A stretch of 64,000 nucleotides of DNA, from contig NZ_CP033043.1 of NCBI RefSeq assembly GCF_003667825.1, forward strand, positions 1,551,001-1,615,000. The letters run 5' to 3'. A program made the translations under genes and the position numbers. Below the pieces are notes generated by a model. It saw only the letters and a list, made by a program, of their open reading frames with translations, ran no database searches and was not told the origin of the DNA. The stretch comes from Metabacillus litoralis (GTDB lineage Bacteria > Bacillota > Bacilli > Bacillales > Bacillaceae). Below, piece after piece: positions 18,062 to 25,829 of this stretch; the stretch's first letter is position 1; each line of letters starts with the position of its first letter.

Positions 18062-18740
18062 CTTTTGTCCATTTTAATCAATATGTGCTTATAATACTAA
18101 AGCAAGAGTAAGCTATTGATGTTCTCTTGAATACATGGTGATCTTTAATCTTCAAAAATTACTTCGCCACAAATCATCTTTACTTTCCTCTGACACTATT
18201 TTCTTTTCAGTAGGTAATGGTTTTTACTTGACTGAGTTTAAGTCACCCCTCATTCATTTTTACGCGAATTGCGCATTAACTACATATCTTCTTTTCTTTT
18301 TGTAATACTCCAATGCACGACAGACCATAATGCTTCAAATTGAATATCAATACACTTATCCCTAAACCTCTAATCTTACTTTGAGCTGCATCTGTTAATA
18401 AAAAAAACAATGGTGTTTCCAGCTTCTTCAGTCTATGAGATCTGTTCTTAAGGGTAATTTAATCTATTATTACTTTTAAACAATCTTTGAGATGCATTAT
18501 CAGCTCATGTTTCATTGAGTGTCAATGGGTTCATCTCTTACTTCGACCTCTAGAATTGAATTGCAAAATTCAAATTATATTGTTTTAATTTGCTCTACCA
18601 TTGTCCCATTGGTCCTGATGAATTACTCTTAACTATAATAATAAAAGAACTGGGACAGTTAACCTGTCCCACTCTACGGAACGTTTGTTGCCATTGATTA
18701 TATTAACCTCTAAGATGAACATAGAGCAGGAGGAGAAAAT
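18062..18740. other. Gene-free stretch
   Basis: No gene recognised. Short open frames on the minus strand (near 18260-18390) have coding-like composition but no start or family match, and may be vestiges. It ends with a small GGGACAG palindrome and the leader of the next gene. Confidence 0.4.
18651..18671. repeat. Short GGGACAGG-type palindrome
   Basis: TGGGACAG, TTAAC, CTGTCCCA. It is a minimal version of the longer palindromes at 24971 and 28011. Confidence 0.55.
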
Positions 18741-19325
18741 ATGGATAATAGTAAAGTTGGTAACTTAATTTACAATTTACGGAAGGAAAAAGGATTAACA
18801 CAGAAACAGTTAGCTGATTCAATGAACATTTCTGATCGAACGATTTCAAAATGGGAGCGTGGATATGGTTGTCCAGATGTTACTCTTTTACCAAGTTTGT
18901 CTTCAATCTTAGGGGTAAATATTGAAAATATTTTAGAAGGTGAATTAGCATCGAATGATTTTGTAGGAGGAAATATGAAAAGATCGAATTATTTTGTATG
19001 TCCCTCATGTCATAATATTGTATTAGCAACTGGGGATATAGACATTTCTTGCTGCGGGAGAAAGGTAGAACGATTAGTAGAAAAAAAAGCAACAGACGAA
19101 GAAAAATTATCAATAACCGAAATTGATTCTGAGTTGTTTATTTCAAGTGACCATCCAATGACAAAAGATCATTATATTTCATTTATTGCCCTTGCTACTG
19201 GGGATTCAGTACAGATTATGAAACAATATCCTGAATGGGGTTTACAAACACATCTTCCGAAACATAAACATGGAAAACTGCTATGGTTTGATACACAATT
19301 TGGGTTATATTATCAACTAATCTAA
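18741..19325 (+). CDS. XRE-family regulator fused to a degenerate desulfoferrodoxin-like domain
   Basis: A 194-residue protein. Residues 8-60 form an XRE helix-turn-helix (GLTQKQLADSMNISDRTISK). From 83 on is a desulfoferrodoxin-like region: C87xxC90 and C104-C105, the spacing of the Fe(Cys)4 centre, then HPMTKDHYISF at 138-148 as in superoxide reductases. The other catalytic ligands seem absent: the first His is missing and the terminal C-x-x-H-G is DTQFG here. The domain could therefore hold a redox-active iron as a sensor rather than an enzyme; that is inference. It starts after AGGAGG. Confidence 0.8.
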   Translation: MDNSKVGNLIYNLRKEKGLTQKQLADSMNISDRTISKWERGYGCPDVTLLPSLSSILGVNIENILEGELASNDFVGGNMKRSNYFVCPSCHNIVLATGDIDISCCGRKVERLVEKKATDEEKLSITEIDSELFISSDHPMTKDHYISFIALATGDSVQIMKQYPEWGLQTHLPKHKHGKLLWFDTQFGLYYQLI

Positions 19326-19528
19326 ATAAGTATTTTCAATTATTCTGTCTCAGTTTTTTATCTCATCTTTGACATGGGATATTTACGGAAATCCACACGG
19401 CCAACGACTTTTCTTTTTATACTTGTTTTTGTTACATGTCTCAAATGAAGTTTTAAAAAAATACAGTCGTTGGTCAAGCATTTGAAGTATTCTTGGTTAA
19501 GAAAGACCTTGCATCGTACATTCGTATT

Positions 19529-19894
19529 TCATTTAAATACTTCACACCAGAATGTGTAATTCATTAAAGACACATCTGTTTTGAACTTGTGTATACTTTT
19601 TAAAGTGGTTAATGTTTTTACTACTTCTCTTAAAGTTTCCTCACATGTTTGATCCTTGGAATCTTGTATTTGTTTCCTTGCAAATAAAAGTAAATGCTTT
19701 GTTTCGATTCTATGTATTTTTCTGATATTCGTATAAATAGTTAAAAAGATAAGGAAATTCTCAATTCTCCTTAAAGCTAGTTGTTTATTAGGGTAATTGA
19801 TTGAATCAAATAAAAGTATGTATTGATTAGATAATGATTGATAACGTGTAGAATCTTTAGTAATAATAAAAAGGTCATTTTGTTGGATATCCAT
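19529..19894 (-). CDS. Hypothetical protein, 121 aa
   Basis: An all-helical, basic soluble protein (ALRRIENFLIFLTIY, then ETKHLLLFARKQI and ETLREVVKTLTTLKS). It starts with ATG after GGGAGGACTAA. No family recognised. An inverted repeat with CCAACGACT/AGTCGTTGG arms flanks the 19399-19478 gap downstream. Confidence 0.5.
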   Translation of the reverse strand: MDIQQNDLFIITKDSTRYQSLSNQYILLFDSINYPNKQLALRRIENFLIFLTIYTNIRKIHRIETKHLLLFARKQIQDSKDQTCEETLREVVKTLTTLKSIHKFKTDVSLMNYTFWCEVFK

Positions 19895-20280
19895 TTAGTC
19901 CTCCCATCTTTATATTGATAATAAGATCACTGCAAGATTTATTGAAAAAAGTACATCTAAAACAAATATTTTAAATATTACTTTAATCGATACCTTTGAT
20001 TTATACAACACTTTTTTGGGAGAATTTGATCGTTGTTTTTTCATTATAAAAACATACATATTCTTTTAGTTAGTTCTGTTATCTATTCATTTTCTAACTT
20101 ATGTTTCTATTTTTCTATCTAACCCCCTACTATATCCTTTTCCCCGAGGCATCAAAAGTGATTCCACCAATTCCATTTTCTCCTATAGAATATGATTTGA
20201 TAGAAATAAAAAAAGTCAATTCGGTCACCTCAGATAATGACCAAATTGACTTATTTTCTTTTTATACGAATTCTTACTCT
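19895..20280. other. Gene-free stretch between hypothetical gene and MFS gene
   Basis: AT-rich. It contains the terminator of the MFS gene (20209-20253) and the promoter region of the 19529 gene. The plus-strand open frame over 20101-20289 has no ribosome site and ends in the terminator. Confidence 0.4.
20209..20253 (-). terminator. Terminator of the MFS efflux gene
   Basis: AAGTCAATT-GGTCA and TGACC-AATTGACTT arms; read on the minus strand the stem is followed by TTTTTTTATTTC. Confidence 0.75.
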
Positions 20281-21483
20281 TTAGTTTGATATATCAACCA
20301 CAGTAGTCTTAACTTCGTTTGAAGAATTGTTTTCTTGCTTTCTCCAGAACCATGTAAGAACTATTCCCAGTGATAGTATCACAGTAGCAAAGTAGTATGG
20401 ATAGTTAATATCTATATCAAATAATATTCCCCCCAGAATTGGACCACTAATGTTCGCTAGACTTGTAAACGTGGAGTTCATTCCACCAACGAAACCTTGT
20501 TCGTCCCCTGCGATATTTGAAAGGTAGGAAGTCACTGCAGGTCTGAATAAATCGAATCCTACAAAAACAATAAATGTAACAAGTAAAATAGAAAAATACG
20601 AAGAAACAACAGTCATTAAAAAGACAAGTAATCCCGATAATAGTAAACTATAACGAATCAGTTTAATTTCTCCCCATACTCGTGTAAGCCGGTCAAACAA
20701 TACGACTTGTGAAATAGCACCAAAAATGGCCCCACCGGTAATAACAATCGCTATATCAGATGGTGTAAATTGAAACTTATGGTCTACAAATAAACTAAAG
20801 AACGATTCAAAAGCTGCTAAACCAAATGAGGCAATAAAAATTAAAATAAAAGCGAAAAAATATTTTGGCTCCATCATACGACTGAACCCATTTTTTCCAC
20901 TTTCGGTATGTTCATTTGTTTTTATCGCACGATGTGGCTCAGATATAAATATAATCGTTAGTATTCCAGCGATTGTACCTAGTGCACCAGCAAAGAAGAA
21001 TGGTATTCGTGTACCGAATTCCGCTAAAAATCCACCGATACCAGGTCCAATAATAAACCCTGTGCTAATCGCAGCCGACATATAGCCTAGTGCTTTTGGG
21101 CGAGTTTCCAAGTTTGTCATATCAGCAATGAAAGCTGTAACCCCTGGCATAATGAATGCTGCACTTATTCCACCTAAAATTCGAGAAATAAATAACACTT
21201 CTATTTCTTTTCCAAGTCCAAATAATAACTCTGATAAGCCGAAAATAAATAAGCCAAGTACAATCATAATTTTTCTTCCAAATTTATCTACTGCTTTCCC
21301 AGCAAATGGTGAAACAATCAACTGCGCAATTGCGAAAGCAGCTGTTAGATAGCCAACTGTCTTTCCATTTATCCCTAATTCATTCATTAGTGTAGGTAAA
21401 ACGGGAATAACAAGACCAATCCCCATAAAGGCTATAAATAAATTCAATAATAATAGCCCTAACGTAATTTTATTATTCTTCAT
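20281..21483 (-). CDS. MFS multidrug efflux transporter (Bmr/Blt/NorA-like)
   Basis: A 400-residue, 12-helix major facilitator. The family's antiporter features are present: GLVIPVLPTLM at the start of helix 1, motif A as GKAVDKFGRK near residue 61, and motif C as GFIIGPGIGGFL near 142-153. It is divergent from a MerR-type regulator whose effector-binding half matches BmrR/BltR, and its promoter has the 19-bp MerR spacer. This is the layout of drug-induced efflux pumps, with proton-driven export of cationic drugs as the likely activity. Confidence 0.85.
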   Translation of the reverse strand: MKNNKITLGLLLLNLFIAFMGIGLVIPVLPTLMNELGINGKTVGYLTAAFAIAQLIVSPFAGKAVDKFGRKIMIVLGLFIFGLSELLFGLGKEIEVLFISRILGGISAAFIMPGVTAFIADMTNLETRPKALGYMSAAISTGFIIGPGIGGFLAEFGTRIPFFFAGALGTIAGILTIIFISEPHRAIKTNEHTESGKNGFSRMMEPKYFFAFILIFIASFGLAAFESFFSLFVDHKFQFTPSDIAIVITGGAIFGAISQVVLFDRLTRVWGEIKLIRYSLLLSGLLVFLMTVVSSYFSILLVTFIVFVGFDLFRPAVTSYLSNIAGDEQGFVGGMNSTFTSLANISGPILGGILFDIDINYPYYFATVILSLGIVLTWFWRKQENNSSNEVKTTVVDISN

Positions 21484-21548
21484 TTCGTATTTTCTCCTTC
21501 ACGTTGACCTAAAATCAAACGTATTCACTTGATTTCATTACTGTTTAT

Positions 21549-21579
21549 ATCCTAATCTATATAGTAACTATATAGTCAA
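21549..21579 (-). promoter_or_regulatory. MerR-type promoter/operator with 19-bp spacer
   Basis: Read on the minus strand: -35 TTGACT, exactly 19 bases, -10 TAGGAT. The spacer holds the dyad CTATATAG-TTA-CTATATAG. Long 19-bp spacing is the hallmark of promoters twisted into activity by MerR regulators. The site lies just ahead of the divergent regulator start (21590), so autoregulation is likely. Confidence 0.8.
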
Positions 21580-21589
21580 GGGTGATGAT

Positions 21590-22453
21590 TTGAAAGTGAA
21601 TAAAATAAATACGAAATATTTAACGACAGGTGCATTCGCAAAGCTTTGCAAAGTAAATAAACAAACACTCTTTTACTACGATCAAATTGGCCTTCTTTCT
21701 CCCGTATTTAAAAATGAAAAAGGCTATCGTTTTTATTCAATGAATCAAATTGAATTATTCTTTGTTATTGATTTATTAAAAGAGCTCGGCATGTCGCTAA
21801 ATGATATTCAACAATATACGCAAAATAAATCTCCTGAAAGCTTTTTGACTTTAATGTATCAAAAAAGAGAAGAGATTGTGAAAAAACGACAGGAAATTGA
21901 AAGGAAGGAAAAACTCATTGAAACAAAAATCTCATTAATGGAAGAGGCCTCACAACTTGATTTTCAACAAATTACACTTGAACATTTCCCAGAAGCAACA
22001 CTTTATTTAAGCAGAAAAATGAAAAATAATACGGATGAGGAATTTGTAGAGGTTATTTCTGATTTTATTGATGAATTAAACGAGTTACAGCTTGATACGG
22101 GATATCCTATAGGTGTTATAACAAATCGGGAGCAAGTCTTAAAAGGAGAATTCTCAAAGTATAGCTATTTATACATTGAACAACCACAACCTAAGGAAGG
22201 ATATTCATACTTCCAGGCTGTGAAGGGTTATTTTCTCGTTGGCTATCATATTGGAGATGAACTAACCATACATAATACCTACAAAAGGCTTTTTTCAGAA
22301 ATGGAGCGTTTGGAATTAACATTAGGAGATTATGTATTTGAAGAGTATATTTATGACACAGTTGTAAAGAACCAAAAGGAACATTACGTTACAAAAATTA
22401 TGATGCAGGTGGATGAGCGCTTTCCCGTTCTTGAACTGCACCCCGATTGTTGA
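21590..22453 (+). CDS. MerR-family multidrug-responsive activator (BmrR/BltR-like)
   Basis: A 287-residue regulator. The N-terminal winged helix (TTGAFAKLCKVNKQTLFYYDQIGL) is typical MerR, followed by a coiled coil at about 88-125 (REEIVKKRQEIERKEKLIE) and a C-terminal GyrI-like effector domain (from about 130, with YLYIEQP and VFEEYIYDT). It begins with TTG after GGGTGATG. Divergent from the MFS gene it presumably activates when a drug binds. Confidence 0.85.
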   Translation: MKVNKINTKYLTTGAFAKLCKVNKQTLFYYDQIGLLSPVFKNEKGYRFYSMNQIELFFVIDLLKELGMSLNDIQQYTQNKSPESFLTLMYQKREEIVKKRQEIERKEKLIETKISLMEEASQLDFQQITLEHFPEATLYLSRKMKNNTDEEFVEVISDFIDELNELQLDTGYPIGVITNREQVLKGEFSKYSYLYIEQPQPKEGYSYFQAVKGYFLVGYHIGDELTIHNTYKRLFSEMERLELTLGDYVFEEYIYDTVVKNQKEHYVTKIMMQVDERFPVLELHPDC

Positions 22454-22455
22454 AT

Positions 22456-22492
22456 AAAAAAGGATAGTAGGGTTCCTCCAACTATCCTTTAA
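22456..22492 (+). terminator. Bidirectional terminator between convergent genes
   Basis: AAAGGATAGT and ACTATCCTTT arms around a 12-base loop with flanking A and T runs, between the regulator and tcyC. Confidence 0.75.
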
Positions 22493-22529
22493 TTTGTATT
22501 AGAATCATCCTAGCAAAGATATTCAACTT

Positions 22530-23279
22530 CTAGGAAGGATGTAATATTCTTTGTAGAAATCTCTTTGTTCTTTCTTCTTTTGGAGCTTTGAGCACTTCAT
22601 CTGGCGTTCCTTGCTCAACTATGTAGCCGCCGTCCATGAATAACACTTTATCCGAAACTTCACTTGCAAATTGGATCTCATGTGTTACGATCATCATCGT
22701 CCAGTTTTCCTTTGCTAAGTCTTTCATAACACTTAACACTTCACCTATTAATTCTGGATCGAGTGCAGATGTTGGCTCATCAAATAGCATTAGTTCAGGC
22801 TTAAGGGCTAGCGCTCTTGCAATTCCTACCCGTTGCTGTTGTCCCCCAGATAATTGATGCGGATAAAAATTTAGCTTATCTTCTAACCCGACCTTTTCTA
22901 AAAGAACCTTTGCTTCTTCTATGACCTCAGTTTTTTTTCGTTTTTGAACAATTAATGGACCTTCCATTACATTTTCAAGTGCCGTTTTGTGTGGAAAAAG
23001 GTTATATGATTGAAAGACCATTCCTGATTTTCTACTAAGCTTGACCATATCCTTTTTATCTAATTTTAGACCAAAATCGAGTGTTAGACCATCATCAAAA
23101 GTATATTTTCCTTTATCAGGTAGCTCGAGTCCATTAAAACATCGAAGTAATGTTGTTTTACCTGACCCAGAAGGTCCGATAATGGATACCACTTCTCCTT
23201 TTTGCACATCAACATCAACATTTTTTAATACATGGTTATCTCCAAATGATTTTGCCAAACCCTTTATCGATAAAAACAT
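22530..23279 (-). CDS. tcyC: L-cystine ABC transporter, ATP-binding protein
   Basis: A 249-residue ABC ATPase: Walker A GPSGSGKT near 35-42, signature LSGGQQQR near 144, Walker [15 protein letters not shown] near 164 and switch His in VTHEI. The sequence tracks B. subtilis TcyC (YckI) very closely, for example [24 protein letters not shown]. It powers cystine uptake with the permease and binding protein encoded just upstream. Last gene of the tcyABC operon, 15 bases after tcyB. Confidence 0.88.
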   Translation of the reverse strand: MFLSIKGLAKSFGDNHVLKNVDVDVQKGEVVSIIGPSGSGKTTLLRCFNGLELPDKGKYTFDDGLTLDFGLKLDKKDMVKLSRKSGMVFQSYNLFPHKTALENVMEGPLIVQKRKKTEVIEEAKVLLEKVGLEDKLNFYPHQLSGGQQQRVGIARALALKPELMLFDEPTSALDPELIGEVLSVMKDLAKENWTMMIVTHEIQFASEVSDKVLFMDGGYIVEQGTPDEVLKAPKEERTKRFLQRILHPS

Positions 23280-23294
23280 GACTCTCCCTCCTTT

Positions 23295-23990
23295 CTATCT
23301 AGCGACATATCGATTAAGACGCTTTTCGATCACAACTTGAACTAAAGATAAGATAAAACAGATCACCCAATAGATAAGGGCAGCTTCTACATATAAAAGT
23401 AAAAAGTCATACGTTCTAGCAGCGATTTCTTGAGCTTTTCGAAATAATTCTGCCACTAATACTAAGGATGCTAAAGAGGTGTCCTTTACTAAACTTATGA
23501 ATGAATTTGATAATGGCGGAACTGAAACTCTTGCTGCCTGAGGAAGAATAATTCTCCTAAGAGCAGTCCATCTTGACATGCCAATTGTATGAGCAGCCTC
23601 CCATTGACCTTTTGGGATTGAAAGAATAGAAGCACGAATAATTTCGGAACCATATGCACCAACGTTTAATATAAAAGCAATAACAGCACTTATAAAAGGA
23701 TCAAGATTTACTCCAATGTTTGGTAGTCCATAAAAAATGATAAATAATTGCACGAGTAAGGGTGTGCCTCTAATGGCTGACACAAAAATAATTGAAGGAA
23801 GTTGTATAATACGTGTTTTGGATAAGCGCATCATTGCCAAAATCAAGGCTAAAATTAATCCACCTACAAATGAAATGAGTGTAAGCGGAATAGTATACTG
23901 TATCGCTCCCGAAAGCATCGGGAGAAGAGAGTTGGAAAATAACTCCCATCCTCCCATCTCTGCTGTTATGGTATTATTTTGTAGAAACAT
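23295..23990 (-). CDS. tcyB: L-cystine ABC transporter, permease
   Basis: A 231-residue membrane permease of the polar amino acid (HisM) class. The EAA loop is visible as WEAAHTIGMSRWTALRRIILPQA, and RGTPLLVQLFIIFYGLP is the conserved N-terminal segment. The ATG at 23990 (MFLQNN) is chosen because TcyB orthologues begin MFLNN; it overlaps the end of tcyA by 17 bases, consistent with translational coupling. Confidence 0.87.
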   Translation of the reverse strand: MFLQNNTITAEMGGWELFSNSLLPMLSGAIQYTIPLTLISFVGGLILALILAMMRLSKTRIIQLPSIIFVSAIRGTPLLVQLFIIFYGLPNIGVNLDPFISAVIAFILNVGAYGSEIIRASILSIPKGQWEAAHTIGMSRWTALRRIILPQAARVSVPPLSNSFISLVKDTSLASLVLVAELFRKAQEIAARTYDFLLLYVEAALIYWVICFILSLVQVVIEKRLNRYVAR

Positions 23991-24774
23991 CTTCACCAAA
24001 CCATTCTTGGGAAATTTTCGTTAATGTTCCATCTTCTTTCATTGCAGCTAGCTGTTCATTAACAGCCTCAACTAATTCTTCATTTCCTTTATTAAATGTA
24101 AAAGCCATCTCTGATACATCGTCAGATTCAGCAACAATTTTTACATCTTTATCATTTTGATTTTTCATATAATCAAGGACGGCCAATTTATCATTTACTG
24201 TTACATCGGCTCTTCCTTGCTTAATTAGTTGGATAGATTGCGCAAGACCTTCAACCCCAACAAGCTCTGCTCCGTTTTCTTCAGCAATCGCACCATAGTT
24301 ACTTGTTAACGATTGAGCAGATTTTTTCCCTTCCAAATCTTCAAATGAAGTAATATCATCTGTTTCGGTAGGTGTAACAATAACGGAAGATGAATATGTA
24401 TATGGTGTTGAAAAATCATAATTTGCTAAACGGTCTTCATTGATCCCAACTTGGTTCGCGATAAGATCAAAACGTTTCGAATTTAATCCGGCAAACATAG
24501 AATCCCACTGTGTTTCCATAAATTCAACTTCTGCTCCCATACGTTTTGCAACTTCTTTTATGACTTCAACATCATAACCAGTTAGTTCTCCTTCTTCATT
24601 ATGGAAAGTAAATGGCGCATATGTACCTTCTGTTCCAACAGTCAGTTTTTCTATTTTCGCGTTCCCTTGCTCTTGTTCTGTTGCATTTTCATTGCTTTCT
24701 TCTTGATTTGTACCACAAGCGGCAATCATCAAAACGAATAGTGACATCATTACACTTAATGCTAGTTTCTTCAT
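23974..24774 (-). CDS. tcyA: L-cystine ABC transporter, substrate-binding lipoprotein
   Basis: A 266-residue extracellular binding protein. The signal MKKLALSVMMSLFVLMIAAC ends in a lipobox (AAC, Cys20). LTVGTEGTYAPFTFHNEEGELTGYD opens the SBP family 3 fold, and SLTSNYGAIAEENGAE plus VEGLAQSIQLIKQGRAD match TcyA. It ends EDGTLTKISQEWFGEDVS as in B. subtilis. Start chosen at ATG 24774 with GGAGGG upstream. First gene of the operon. Confidence 0.88.
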   Translation of the reverse strand: MKKLALSVMMSLFVLMIAACGTNQEESNENATEQEQGNAKIEKLTVGTEGTYAPFTFHNEEGELTGYDVEVIKEVAKRMGAEVEFMETQWDSMFAGLNSKRFDLIANQVGINEDRLANYDFSTPYTYSSSVIVTPTETDDITSFEDLEGKKSAQSLTSNYGAIAEENGAELVGVEGLAQSIQLIKQGRADVTVNDKLAVLDYMKNQNDKDVKIVAESDDVSEMAFTFNKGNEELVEAVNEQLAAMKEDGTLTKISQEWFGEDVSTK

Positions 24775-24970
24775 AAGAAACCCTCCTAATAATCTATATT
24801 TTCTTTTCAATTGCTATTTAACACATATTCTTCCCATTAACTCATCCTACCAACATATAAAGAGAAATTATTTCTTGTCCTAAGTAATTATTTACAATGC
24901 CACACCATTATGCTCAAATCAACTAATAAGAATCGTATTTCCTTAAGTTTAAATATTTTGATTTTTCTTG

Positions 24971-25026
24971 AGACAGGGGGACAGGTTCGTTGTCCCGACG
25001 GGACACGGAACCTGTCCCCCCTGTCT
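24971..25026. repeat. Long GGGGGACAGG palindrome, copy B
   Basis: Nested inverted repeat: GGGGGACAGGTTC / GGAACCTGTCCCC outside and TGTCCC-GAC-GGGACA inside, with further AGACAG/CTGTCT arms. It starts one base past the stop of the DUF3298 gene and probably ends its transcript. A near-identical copy is at 28011. Confidence 0.75.
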
Positions 25027-25027
25027 T

Positions 25028-25648
25028 TCATACATTCACAGCCATGCGACCAAGTGGCCCGTTTTCATCGATTAGATCTTGAATGTCATATACGGAAATC
25101 GGGAACATTGGAAAGCCGTACACATATGGAGTGATTTCATATAATTGGAAATAAATGACAAGAGCTTTATCAGCTATATAAAAGTCTTGATTAGGCTGAA
25201 TCTTAGTGAATTCGTTCAGCAGAGGAAGATCGCGTTGTTTGATTTGCAACTTGATGATATCTGAGAGCCTTTTGACATAGTCTACTCCTGGTTTGAATAA
25301 GTCTTTGAGCTCGCACTTTTTCCCTTTCTTCAGATCAAAGGTTAATGATTTTAAATAGGTCATACCGTGGGCTGCGTGGAAGTGATACGTATAATTAGAA
25401 AGTAATAAACTCAATACTTGGCGTTGATTATTTTTTATTTCATAAGACCCTAGCATCTCTTCTACAGTTGTTGGCATATGTCCAACTTGCTTGTTAATAA
25501 GCTGTTGTGTTTCAACCACAATCACGTGATTAATATACCGCTGAAGCTGTTGATTTGTCATATTGGTCACTTTTGGATAATAAACGGTTTGCTTTGTTCC
25601 TTTACTAATTGTTAATGTTTTAATATCAACTGGGAACGTATAATGCAT
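25028..25648 (-). CDS. DUF4163/DUF3298 domain protein (RsiV-like, no membrane anchor)
   Basis: A 206-residue protein with a DUF4163-like first part (YYPKVTNMTNQQLQRYINHVI) and a DUF3298 C-terminal part (GKKCELKDLFKPGVDYVKRLSDII, then FQLYEITPYVYGFPMFPIS). This pair forms the extracellular half of the lysozyme-sensing anti-sigma RsiV, but here there is no membrane helix or signal peptide. The start chosen is ATG 25648 with AAAGGTGG seven bases away; an in-frame start at 25684 is weaker. Confidence 0.75.
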   Translation of the reverse strand: MHYTFPVDIKTLTISKGTKQTVYYPKVTNMTNQQLQRYINHVIVVETQQLINKQVGHMPTTVEEMLGSYEIKNNQRQVLSLLLSNYTYHFHAAHGMTYLKSLTFDLKKGKKCELKDLFKPGVDYVKRLSDIIKLQIKQRDLPLLNEFTKIQPNQDFYIADKALVIYFQLYEITPYVYGFPMFPISVYDIQDLIDENGPLGRMAVNV

Positions 25649-25829
25649 TTGGATATCCACCTTTTTTAACTCCATTGTATGCAAGATGCCTAGGTGTTGT
25701 TATGGGTCCTTTTTTACTCTCAAAGTTATGTCTTTGGCGAACAAGTTCTACCAATTGTAAAATAATACCTCAATTAGTAAATATAAATTCGTGGTAAAAT
25801 GAGGTAAGATATGACGAAGGATGAGAGTA

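Noticed and set aside
18260..18390. Minus-strand coding-like vestige (DIQFEALWSVVHWS)
   Set aside because: No start, no recognisable family and stops in all frames nearby; too weak to list as a gene.
19399..19478. Inverted repeat CCAACGACT/AGTCGTTGG as an insertion-sequence end
   Set aside because: Only 9-bp arms, about 60 bases apart, with no transposase or target duplication.
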